DNA from: Mucilaginibacter ginsenosidivorax
GTDB taxonomy: Bacteria; Bacteroidota; Bacteroidia; Sphingobacteriales; Sphingobacteriaceae
Assembly (NCBI RefSeq): GCF_007971525.1
Contig: NZ_CP042437.1
Coordinates: forward strand, 124,001 to 188,000
Length of the DNA: 64,000 nucleotides
Direction of reading: 5' to 3'
The position numbers and the translations under genes are program-made. Numbering within the stretch: the first letter of the stretch is position 1; each line of letters opens with the position of its first letter. Positions 35,730 to 43,530 of this stretch are shown here, one piece after another. The notes beneath the pieces are model-generated. The model searched no databases. It saw only the letters and a list, made by a program, of their open reading frames with translations, and was not told the origin of the DNA.

Positions 35730-36476
35730 ATGACAATGGCACAGGTAGAGGTGAACATTCAATTAGCCGAAACTATTTATTGGCAACCGGAAACTGAATG
35801 TAATTTTGAACCCGAAAACACGGTTGATGTTTGGCGCATTTATATTCCTTTGTATAAAGATCAAACTGCACACTTTTTAAATCTCCTGCAGCCCGATGAA
35901 ATTGTACGGGCAAACCGTTACGTTCAGGAAAAAGACCGGATTCGGTTTATTATCAGCAGGGCGGCTTTGAGGGAGATTGTAAGCCGGTACATCAACCAAC
36001 CGGCAAAGGGTATCATCTTCGGCAGCGGCCCAAATAAAAAGCCATTTATCGTGGGAGCAGCTTTGCGGTATAATGTATCCCACTCGGCAAATTGGGTATT
36101 GATAGCAATATCAAAAACTGATGTTGGTGTGGATACCGAAACCATAGATGCCTCGTTTAAATTCGAATCGATACTGGAAGACTATTTCAGCCCCGCCGAA
36201 ATCAGTTTTATAAATGGCAACCCGAAAAATTTCTTTTTGTTGTGGACGAGAAAAGAAGCCCTTACCAAAGCCACCGCCCAGGGACTGGATGAAAACCTCA
36301 AACACATCCCAAGCCTCGACGGCATGCATATCACCAACACCAACATTTTAAAAACCGACAAAAACTGGCTGGTAAAAAGCTTCAAAACCGATGCTGAAAA
36401 CCAGGGAAGCATCGTGTGCGAAAAAATTATTAAAAAGTTATGCTTTTTTGAAATAAAATTGTCAAAAAATGTATGA
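35730..36476 (+). CDS. Sfp-type 4'-phosphopantetheinyl transferase
   Basis: 248 residues with the family motifs in order: FGSGPNKKPFI and YNVSHSANWVLIA (substrate site), VGVDTE (metal-binding Asp and Glu, residues about 130-135), and LWTRKEALTKA (W-x-x-K-E-x-x-x-K). It transfers phosphopantetheine from CoA to the carrier-domain serines, and so should activate the four carrier domains encoded just upstream. The gene begins immediately after the NRPS stop (TAAATG), which ties it to the assembly line. A second possible ATG two codons later gives a protein 2 residues shorter. Confidence 0.9.
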   Translation: MTMAQVEVNIQLAETIYWQPETECNFEPENTVDVWRIYIPLYKDQTAHFLNLLQPDEIVRANRYVQEKDRIRFIISRAALREIVSRYINQPAKGIIFGSGPNKKPFIVGAALRYNVSHSANWVLIAISKTDVGVDTETIDASFKFESILEDYFSPAEISFINGNPKNFFLLWTRKEALTKATAQGLDENLKHIPSLDGMHITNTNILKTDKNWLVKSFKTDAENQGSIVCEKIIKKLCFFEIKLSKNV

Positions 36477-36507
36477 TTTGTGTGGTTTTTTGTAGTTTTT
36501 GTTTGAA

Positions 36508-37233
36508 CTATTTACCCTTAAATAACCCGTATTTTAATATGCAGTATATAGCCCTCACGCCATCCTTCCACCCTATTTTCTTCCCTTCCTCATAAGTGCG
36601 ACCATAGTAAGAAATCCCCACTTCATAAATCCTGATCCTGGGTATTCTGGATATTTTGATGGTAACTTCAGGTTCAAATCCAAAGCGTTTTTCGGTAAGA
36701 GAAATGGCTTGTATCAATTTGGTATCAAACAGTTTATAGCAGGTTTCCATATCCGTCAGGTTAAGGTTACTAAACATATTTGATGCAAAGGTTAACCACC
36801 TATTGCCTATAGTATGCCAAAAAAACAATATACGGTGTGGATTGCTACCCATAAACCTGGAGCCATACACCACATCGGCAAAACCGTTTACTACCGGTTT
36901 TAACAAATCGTTATATTCAGCCGGATCATACTCTAAATCAGCATCTTGTATTATAAGATATTCGCCCGTTGCTTTTGAGATGCCGGTATGCAGGGCCGCC
37001 CCTTTACCTTTATTTACCTCGTGCTTAAAGTACTGAATATCAACATCCGGGTTGGATTGCTGGTATGAATTAATGGCAACTTCGGTATCGTCCTTTGAAC
37101 AATCATTTACAATAATAATCTCTTTTTTAATTTCATTGGTTAGGTTAACCGCTTTAATTTTATCCAAAATTAAATGTATGGTATTGCCTTCGTTATAAGC
37201 CGGGATAATAATTGAAAGTTTTTGAATGCCCAT
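36508..37233 (-). CDS. GT2, dolichyl-phosphate-mannose-synthase-like glycosyltransferase
   Basis: 241 residues from the ATG at 37233; an earlier ATG at 37248 adds 5. GT-A features: LSIIIPAYNEGNTIH, IIIVNDCSKDDT, GKGAALHTGI and the metal motif QDADLEYDP. It has no C-terminal membrane helices, unlike many GtrB proteins. It resembles polyprenyl-phosphate sugar synthases (DPM1 type), which make a lipid-linked monosaccharide. It is convergent with the phosphopantetheinyl transferase (31 bp apart) and divergent from pbpC. Whether it serves the EPS locus is unclear. Confidence 0.82.
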   Translation of the reverse strand: MGIQKLSIIIPAYNEGNTIHLILDKIKAVNLTNEIKKEIIIVNDCSKDDTEVAINSYQQSNPDVDIQYFKHEVNKGKGAALHTGISKATGEYLIIQDADLEYDPAEYNDLLKPVVNGFADVVYGSRFMGSNPHRILFFWHTIGNRWLTFASNMFSNLNLTDMETCYKLFDTKLIQAISLTEKRFGFEPEVTIKISRIPRIRIYEVGISYYGRTYEEGKKIGWKDGVRAIYCILKYGLFKGK

Positions 37234-37314
37234 TATATTGTTTATCAAAAAATCCGCTTCCGGATATAGTAGCGATATAAAGCTTAGTTATATCTTTATT
37301 GAAAATATTACTTA

Positions 37315-39705
37315 ATGCAAGCTGTATTAAAACGAATAAAAACTTACTTAAAAAGACCAAAAGTAATATTTCTGCTTGTATTCCTGTTCGTTTTAACCGT
37401 GTTGTTTTGGTTTTGTTTGCCAAAGCCACTATTTAAGAACCCTACATCATACGTAATTGACGATAATCAGGGCCAATTGTTGGGCGCATCCATTGCCAAA
37501 GATGGCCAATGGCGCTTTCCCTACAATGACAGCGTGCCCCAAAAATTCAAACAATGCATCATAGCTTTCGAAGACAAACGCTTTGACCGTCATCCTGGAT
37601 TTGATGCCCTTGCTTTTGGACGTGCCATTAAACAAAACATAAGCTCAAAAAAAGTAACAAGTGGCGGCAGCACGCTAACAATGCAGGTAATTAGGCTGGC
37701 AACCAAACACAAACGCAACATTTGGAGCAAGTTACTGGAAATTTTTATGGCGCTTAGGCTCGAGCTTACTTATAGTAAAAAAGAAATACTGGCCCTTTAC
37801 ACCAGCAACGCGCCATTTGGCACCAACGTTATTGGCCTGGATGCCGCCTCCTGGCGCTATTTTGGCCGCAGTCCTGATAAACTTTCCTGGGGCGAAATGG
37901 CCGCTATGGCGGTATTGCCCAATGCGCCGTCTTTGGTACATCCTGGCAAAAACAGGCAAACATTGCTCAATAAACGGAACAGGCTGCTTACCAGGCTATA
38001 CAAGCAAGGGGTTATAGACAGTATAACAGCCGAACTGGCAAAACTGGAACCTGTTCCGGAAAAGCCGATGCCATTACCTTCTCTTGCTCCGCATTTACTA
38101 CAGCGCTTTAAAAATGATTACGATGCCAAGCCAATGGGCGATACCCGTATTCGTACAAGTATTCGTTCGGGCTTACAGCAACAGGTTAACGATATATTGG
38201 AGCAACATCACCAGGTTTTAAAGGCCAACGATATTAACAATATCGCTGCTATTGTGCTGGATGTTGAAACCGGCGAAACACTGGCTTATGCCGGTAATAT
38301 TACCCACCATGAAGACCCGCAAATGGAAAGTGATGTAGATGTGATTGATGCTCCCCGTAGTCCCGGAAGTACGCTAAAACCACTGTTATATGCTTCAGCA
38401 ATGCATAACGGGCTGATATTGCCTAACAGCTTACTGCCGGATATACCAACCTTGATAGCAGGTTATCACCCGGAGAACTTCGATATGGGGTATGATGGCG
38501 CTGTGCCTGCGTCAAAGGCGCTGGCAAGGTCGCTTAACGTGCCCGCTGTAAAACTACTGCAACAGTATAAATTCGAGAAATTTTATGATTTCTTGCATAA
38601 AATTGGTATCACCACCCTAACCAAGCCGGCAAACCATTATGGATTATCGTTGATACTGGGCGGTGGCGAAAACACGCTTTGGGAACTTACAGGCGCGTAT
38701 GCGGATATGGCAAGGGTGCTTAACCATTACGATAAATACAACGGGAGTTACGACCCCGAGGATTTTCATAACCCTGTTTATGGCAAACAGGATATTAAGA
38801 AACCGGATCTGGAAAAATCAGGACTGCTTGATGCCGCTTCTATCTATAGCACTTTCCAGGCCATGGAAGAAGTAATGAGACCGGGCGAAGAAATGTTGTG
38901 GCAACAATTCAGTTCGAGCCAGCGCGTGGCCTGGAAAACAGGAACGAGCTTTGGCTTCAGGGATGGCTGGGCCATCGGTGTTACACCAAGGTATGTTGTT
39001 GGTGTTTGGGTTGGTAATACTGATGGCGAAGGCCGGCCCGGTTTAACCGGTATTAACGCCGCTGCCCCTGCCCTCTTCGAGATTTTTAGATTGCTGCCCG
39101 CATCAAAAGACTGGTTTGCAATGCCAACCGGCGAAATGGTAAAAATTGACGTGTGCAGGCAAAGCGGCTACCGTGCTGGTCAATATTGCCAGGATATTGA
39201 CCAGGTAATGGTTCCTAAAACCGGCTTAAGGGCACCTGTTTGCCCTTATCATCAGCTTATTCATTTATCTGCCGATGGTCAATACCAGGTAAATGGCAAT
39301 TGCCAGCCACCAGACCAAATGCTTAACAAAAAATGGTTTGTGCTGCCGCCATCCATGGAATATTATTATAAATCACGCAATTATCAATACCATGTACTTC
39401 CGCCATTTAGGGCAGATTGCGCCCAGGCTGAGAACGGGAATACCATGGAGGTGATTTACCCCAAAGACGGCGCAAAAATATACATCCCCCTTGAGGCCGA
39501 TGGCACGCGCGGACGAATGATTTGTAATGCGGCGCACCGCTTACCTGGCATGAAAATATTCTGGCACCTGGATGATCAGTATATGGGTACTACCAAAGAT
39601 TTCCACCAGATGGCTTTAAACCCGCCCCCGGGCAAGCATATCCTTACCCTGGTTGATGGCAATGGCAATACCATTAATATTGGTTTTGAGATTTTGAGTA
39701 AGTGA
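37315..39705 (+). CDS. pbpC: Penicillin-binding protein 1C
   Basis: 796 residues. N-terminal membrane anchor (about 20-37). GT51 transglycosylase about 50-240: EDKRFDRHPGFD and GGSTLTMQVIRL. Transpeptidase about 290-560 with SPGSTLKPLL (SxxK), ARSLN and WKTGTS (KTG). The C-terminal 100 residues form the BiPBP_C domain typical of PBP1C. It polymerises peptidoglycan strands; the transpeptidase motifs look intact. The stop codon lies inside the first unit of a GTGAGTG tandem repeat, so repeat slippage cannot alter the coding part much. No alpha-2-macroglobulin (yfhM-type) gene, its usual partner, is next to it. Confidence 0.93.
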   Translation: MQAVLKRIKTYLKRPKVIFLLVFLFVLTVLFWFCLPKPLFKNPTSYVIDDNQGQLLGASIAKDGQWRFPYNDSVPQKFKQCIIAFEDKRFDRHPGFDALAFGRAIKQNISSKKVTSGGSTLTMQVIRLATKHKRNIWSKLLEIFMALRLELTYSKKEILALYTSNAPFGTNVIGLDAASWRYFGRSPDKLSWGEMAAMAVLPNAPSLVHPGKNRQTLLNKRNRLLTRLYKQGVIDSITAELAKLEPVPEKPMPLPSLAPHLLQRFKNDYDAKPMGDTRIRTSIRSGLQQQVNDILEQHHQVLKANDINNIAAIVLDVETGETLAYAGNITHHEDPQMESDVDVIDAPRSPGSTLKPLLYASAMHNGLILPNSLLPDIPTLIAGYHPENFDMGYDGAVPASKALARSLNVPAVKLLQQYKFEKFYDFLHKIGITTLTKPANHYGLSLILGGGENTLWELTGAYADMARVLNHYDKYNGSYDPEDFHNPVYGKQDIKKPDLEKSGLLDAASIYSTFQAMEEVMRPGEEMLWQQFSSSQRVAWKTGTSFGFRDGWAIGVTPRYVVGVWVGNTDGEGRPGLTGINAAAPALFEIFRLLPASKDWFAMPTGEMVKIDVCRQSGYRAGQYCQDIDQVMVPKTGLRAPVCPYHQLIHLSADGQYQVNGNCQPPDQMLNKKWFVLPPSMEYYYKSRNYQYHVLPPFRADCAQAENGNTMEVIYPKDGAKIYIPLEADGTRGRMICNAAHRLPGMKIFWHLDDQYMGTTKDFHQMALNPPPGKHILTLVDGNGNTINIGFEILSK

Positions 39706-39775
39706 GTGGTGAGTGGTGAGTGGTGAGTGGTGAGTGGTGAGTGGTGAGTGGTGAGTGGTGAGTGGTGAGTGGTGA
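39702..39775. repeat. GTGAGTG heptanucleotide tandem repeat, 10 copies
   Basis: Ten perfect head-to-tail copies of GTGAGTG (39702-39771) plus GTGA. The first copy contains the pbpC stop codon (TGA at 39703-39705). There are no spacers, so it is not CRISPR. Identical units suggest recent slippage growth; copy number should vary between strains. The rest of the gap to 39930 shows no other feature. Confidence 0.95.
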
Positions 39776-39930
39776 AAATTATTTCTGCGAAATAATTTTT
39801 AAAGTATTATCCCCGCTATCCGGCGGTTTGTTACGCATTAATAAAATTACAAACGTATAACCTAAAACGTACCACGTAAAACCTATCAAACTAAAACATT
39901 CATTATATTGCTCCATAAAATTAACACATC

Positions 39931-40644
39931 ATGCTTGAGCAGTATGACCTGCACAATTTATTGGTAATTGATATTGAAACGGTTCCACAATATGGCACAC
40001 ATGACGAAGTGCCCGAGCATTTTAAAAAGCTTTGGGAGGTAAAAACGCAATATCAGCGTAAAGATGAAACACCCGAAGAATATTACCAGCGCGCAGGTAT
40101 CTGGGCCGAATTTGGTAAGATAATATGCATATCGGCAGGCGTTTTTACAAGGGGAAAAGAAAATACCGGCTTAAGGATAAAATCATTTGCAGGGCATAAT
40201 GAAACAGAAATCCTTCTTAATTTTTCGGCAATGTTATTTGGCCAGCCGGCTAACCTGGTGCTGGTAGCGCATAACGGTAAAGAGTTTGATTACCCTTATA
40301 TATGCCGGCGTTTATTAGTAAACGGACTTCCTTTTCCACCCCAGCTGCAACTGGCAGGTAAAAAGCCATGGGAAATTATCCATTTGGATACTATGGAATT
40401 ATGGAAATTTGGCGACTATAAAAACTACACGTCATTAAACCTGCTCACGGCCATTTTTGATATCCCTACTCCAAAAGATGATATTGACGGCAGCATGGTA
40501 AGCCATGTTTACTGGAACGAAAACCAGCTTGAGCGGATTTGCACTTATTGCCAAAAAGATGTAGTTGCCACCGCGCAGCTGATAAGGCGCTATCGTGGCG
40601 AGGACTTAATAAAAGATGAGATGATAACAATAGTTGGCCAATAA
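39931..40644 (+). CDS. PolB-like 3'-5' exonuclease family protein
   Basis: 237 residues of the DEDD (RNase H-like) exonuclease superfamily. Visible motifs: Exo I LVIDIETVP (residues 12-20), Exo II VAHNGKEFDYPYI (near 112-124) and a C-terminal YCQKDVVATAQLIRRY with the last aspartate. This is the predicted 3'-5' exonuclease group related to the proofreading domain of family-B polymerases. No polymerase domain is attached. It overlaps the ABC ATPase gene by 1 nt (TAATG). DNA or RNA specificity is unknown. Confidence 0.8.
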   Translation: MLEQYDLHNLLVIDIETVPQYGTHDEVPEHFKKLWEVKTQYQRKDETPEEYYQRAGIWAEFGKIICISAGVFTRGKENTGLRIKSFAGHNETEILLNFSAMLFGQPANLVLVAHNGKEFDYPYICRRLLVNGLPFPPQLQLAGKKPWEIIHLDTMELWKFGDYKNYTSLNLLTAIFDIPTPKDDIDGSMVSHVYWNENQLERICTYCQKDVVATAQLIRRYRGEDLIKDEMITIVGQ

Positions 40645-42356
40645 TGCTCAAAGTAAAAAACCTGGAGGTAAGTTTTAAAACCGGAGACGGCCTGTTTAAA
40701 GCAGTAAAAAACATCTCGTTCGATCTACAAAAAGGCCAAACTATCGGAATAGTGGGCGAATCGGGTTCGGGTAAATCAGTTACATCGCTTGCCCTGATGC
40801 GACTTTTAGATACAGACAAAACCGTTATCAATGGCGAAGTGCTGTTAAACGACGTAAGTTTGTGCAAATTATCAGAAGGCGATATGCGTCACATCAGGGG
40901 CAACCGTATGGCCATGATTTTTCAGGAGCCTATGACTTCGCTCAATCCTGTGCTTACCTGTGGTTTCCAGTTAACTGAGGCTATCCGGTTGCATTCGGGT
41001 TTAAACAAGGCTGCGGCCAAAAAGAAAACTATCGAGCTTTTTAACGAAGTGCAACTGCCCCGTCCTGAAGCAATTTTTGATAGTTACCCGCATCAAATTT
41101 CGGGAGGGCAAAAACAAAGGGTAATGATAGCTATGGCCCTATCCTGTAATCCGGAGATATTAATAGCCGATGAACCAACCACCGCGCTTGATGTAACGGT
41201 ACAGAAAACTATTATTGAACTGCTGTTGTGCCTTAAAAAAGCGCGCCAAATGAGCCTCATTTTCATTTCGCATGATCTGGGGGTTATTAAAGAAATTGCC
41301 GACAGGGTAATGGTGATGTATAAAGGCCAAATTGTTGAGGAGGCTAATACTACTGACCTATTCGATCATCCCAGCCATCCATACACTAAAGGCTTATTAG
41401 CATGCAGGCCATCGCCAAATCAGCATTTGAAAAAGCTGCCTATAGTTGCCGATTTTTTTGATGCGGATAATATCCAAAATAAATCGGCGGTAACTATAGA
41501 AAACATCAGGACATTGTACCATTATCCTGAAAGTGAAATAGAAACAAGAAAGGCAGAGCTTTATAAGCAAGAGCCTTTATTAACAATAGATCAGCTCTCA
41601 ACCTGGTTCCCGGTTAATACCGGCTTGTTGGGTATGTCAAAAAAAGTGGTTAAAGCGGTAAACAATGTAAGTTTTAAAGTTTACCCAGGCGAAACGCTTG
41701 GCCTGGTTGGTGAATCGGGTTGCGGAAAAACAACTTTAGGCCGTACCATTTTAAGACTGATTGAGCCGACAGCCGGTAATATCAGTTTTGAAAATACCGA
41801 TCTGCGAAGCTTAAAAAAAAATGAACTTCGCGAGATTCGCCGCAATATCCAAATCATTTTCCAGGACCCTTACTCGTCTTTAAACCCTAAATTAACCGTC
41901 GGCCAATCCATCATGGAGCCTTTGCAGGTGCACCAGTTTTATGCCAATAATACCAAACGCAAAAAACACGTATTGGAATTACTGGAACGTGTAAATCTGT
42001 TACCCGAACATTTTAACCGTTACCCCCACGAGTTTTCAGGAGGCCAGCGGCAGCGCATAGTGATAGCGCGGGCGCTCGCCCTGCAGCCTAAGTTTATTAT
42101 CTGCGACGAATCGGTGTCGGCGCTCGACGTATCTGTGCAGGCACAGGTGCTTAACCTGATCCGGGAATTACAGCAGGAATTTAAGCTCACTTATATCTTC
42201 ATCTCGCATGATCTTGCCGTTATTAAACATATATCCGACAGGATGATGGTGATGAACAAAGGCGAGATCATCGAAACTGGATACCCCGATGATATTTATT
42301 ACCGGCCAAAGGATGAGTACACCAGGAATTTGATTGCATCAATACCGCAGGGGTGA
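40644..42356 (+). CDS. Fused oligo/dipeptide-type ABC transporter ATPase
   Basis: 570 residues with two complete ABC ATPase domains of the OppD/OppF-DppD/DppF type. Domain 1 (about 1-250): [28 protein letters not shown]. Domain 2 (about 310-570): [28 protein letters not shown]. Each is followed by the oligopeptide-family C-terminal stretch ([18 protein letters not shown]). The fused form resembles YejF/GsiA. It powers uptake or export of peptides or similar solutes; no permease or binding protein lies in the window. Translationally coupled to the exonuclease gene. Confidence 0.88.
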   Translation: MLKVKNLEVSFKTGDGLFKAVKNISFDLQKGQTIGIVGESGSGKSVTSLALMRLLDTDKTVINGEVLLNDVSLCKLSEGDMRHIRGNRMAMIFQEPMTSLNPVLTCGFQLTEAIRLHSGLNKAAAKKKTIELFNEVQLPRPEAIFDSYPHQISGGQKQRVMIAMALSCNPEILIADEPTTALDVTVQKTIIELLLCLKKARQMSLIFISHDLGVIKEIADRVMVMYKGQIVEEANTTDLFDHPSHPYTKGLLACRPSPNQHLKKLPIVADFFDADNIQNKSAVTIENIRTLYHYPESEIETRKAELYKQEPLLTIDQLSTWFPVNTGLLGMSKKVVKAVNNVSFKVYPGETLGLVGESGCGKTTLGRTILRLIEPTAGNISFENTDLRSLKKNELREIRRNIQIIFQDPYSSLNPKLTVGQSIMEPLQVHQFYANNTKRKKHVLELLERVNLLPEHFNRYPHEFSGGQRQRIVIARALALQPKFIICDESVSALDVSVQAQVLNLIRELQQEFKLTYIFISHDLAVIKHISDRMMVMNKGEIIETGYPDDIYYRPKDEYTRNLIASIPQG

Positions 42357-42769
42357 TAACACAGGGTAAAAGCATCTAAGTTGGGTTAACATAACTTAAC
42401 ACATTTCAGGTATATAAACCATAAATATCTGACAATAAGATTGTTATAATTTTACATGGTTAACATTAAATTGACGCTTTACGCAATTTAATCCATCAAT
42501 ATCTTGTGCTTTTGTTAGGGCAAACAGATGTCAAATGAACTTAGATCTTCCAACCAGGATCAGGCAATAGATAAAGAATATTGTTTGATGCTTGTATCTT
42601 CTTGACAGCATAAGTTTATTTTGTTAACCATTATTAATGGCAGATCGTCGCCTATAAATATTTAGGTGCATTTATCCTGCCATGTAGATTAAATGTTTGG
42701 ACAATTGTTTAAATTTGTTACGAGTTGTTTTTTTAATACAATTCGTAAATAGTTTATTAAGTTAATTAC
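42357..42769. other. 413-bp intergenic region before vapBC-like genes
   Basis: AT-rich and without a convincing reading frame. It contains a short dyad (TAAATTG at 42467-42473 mirrored at 42484-42490) and TAAATTTG at 42710-42717, which matches the TAnnTTTG -7 box 52 nt before the antitoxin ATG but has no well-spaced -33 element. I see no structured RNA. Confidence 0.4.
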
Positions 42770-43009
42770 ATGATACGTACAATATTAACTCCGGAAAACC
42801 AAGACTTATCAATCCATATACCTGAAAGTTATATTGGCCGCAAGATAGAAGTATTGTTGTATGCTGTTGATGAGTTAAATATTGATGAAACCCGCAAAAA
42901 GAAAAAATCGTCTGACTTCAGAGGAAAATTAAACCTGACTGATGAACAGTATACAGACCTTCAAAATCATCTTAAAGATGTCCGTAACGAATGGAACAAC
43001 GATATTTAG
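42770..43009 (+). CDS. Putative VapB-like antitoxin
   Basis: 79 residues. A short N-terminal beta-rich part (ILTPENQDLSIHIPESYIGRKIEVLLY) could be the dimer and DNA-binding portion. The lysine-rich middle and acidic, helical tail (FRGKLNLTDEQYTDLQNHLKD) look like the toxin-wrapping segment of type II antitoxins. It overlaps the PIN-domain gene by 19 nt. The role is inferred mainly from this pairing; the DNA-binding fold is not obvious. Confidence 0.65.
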   Translation: MIRTILTPENQDLSIHIPESYIGRKIEVLLYAVDELNIDETRKKKKSSDFRGKLNLTDEQYTDLQNHLKDVRNEWNNDI

Positions 43010-43371
43010 CGGACACTAACACTATAATTGATTATCTTGGGAATAAGTTACCAAAAGAGTCTCTTCGCCTGATAGATGGCATCGATATATTTTTATCGGT
43101 TATATCCAGAATAGAATTGTTAGTTTGGAAAAATGCAACCGAGGATTACCTGAATTTTTTAAACGATTTTATAGATACCTCCACTGTGTTTGGTCTTACA
43201 GAGCCTATCATACTTAAATCGATAGAGATCAGAAAAACATATCGATTAAAATTACCAGATGCCATAATTGCTGCAACTGCTGTCACAAATAACCTTACGT
43301 TGCTCACAAGAAACCTGAGTGATTTTAAAAAAATTGCGCAGTTAAATTGCATTGATCCTTATCAAGTGTAG
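42991..43371 (+). CDS. PIN-domain toxin, VapC-like
   Basis: 126 residues forming one PIN domain. The acidic metal-site residues are visible: Asp8 (LADTN), Glu42 (RIELL), Asp90 (KLPDAIIAATA) and Asp111 in TLLTRNLSDF. VapC toxins are Mg-dependent ribonucleases that cut tRNA or rRNA. The start overlaps the antitoxin gene by 19 nt, the usual toxin-second order. All catalytic residues look intact. The target RNA cannot be predicted. Confidence 0.85.
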   Translation: MEQRYLADTNTIIDYLGNKLPKESLRLIDGIDIFLSVISRIELLVWKNATEDYLNFLNDFIDTSTVFGLTEPIILKSIEIRKTYRLKLPDAIIAATAVTNNLTLLTRNLSDFKKIAQLNCIDPYQV

Positions 43372-43521
43372 GGTGTCGCTGATTTAAAACTTTGGTTTCT
43401 TCGGAACTATAGCGATATGTCAAAATATCACAAGTAAAATCTCGCCTACATCAAAGTCATTCTAAAACCCTGTCTTTTCAACTTCTCCCCTAAACATCAA
43501 AATTCCGTATCTTAGCGCAAA

Positions 43522-43529
43522 TACTTTTG
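43522..43529 (+). promoter_or_regulatory. TAnnTTTG box directly abutting the rnr start codon
   Basis: TACTTTTG matches the Bacteroidota -7 consensus and ends 1 nt before the ATG at 43531. As a working -7 box it would place the transcript start at or just inside the annotated codon. Either the mRNA is leaderless, or the match is chance. No -33 TTTG is seen. Confidence 0.3.
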
Positions 43530-43530
43530 T

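Noticed and set aside
18786..36476. Siderophore biosynthesis locus
   Set aside because: No TonB-dependent receptor, no salicylate or hydroxamate genes and no cyclisation or hydroxylation domains are present; the neighbours are polysaccharide genes.
39702..39775. Possible CRISPR array
   Set aside because: The 7-base units are contiguous with no unique spacers, and no cas genes are in the window.
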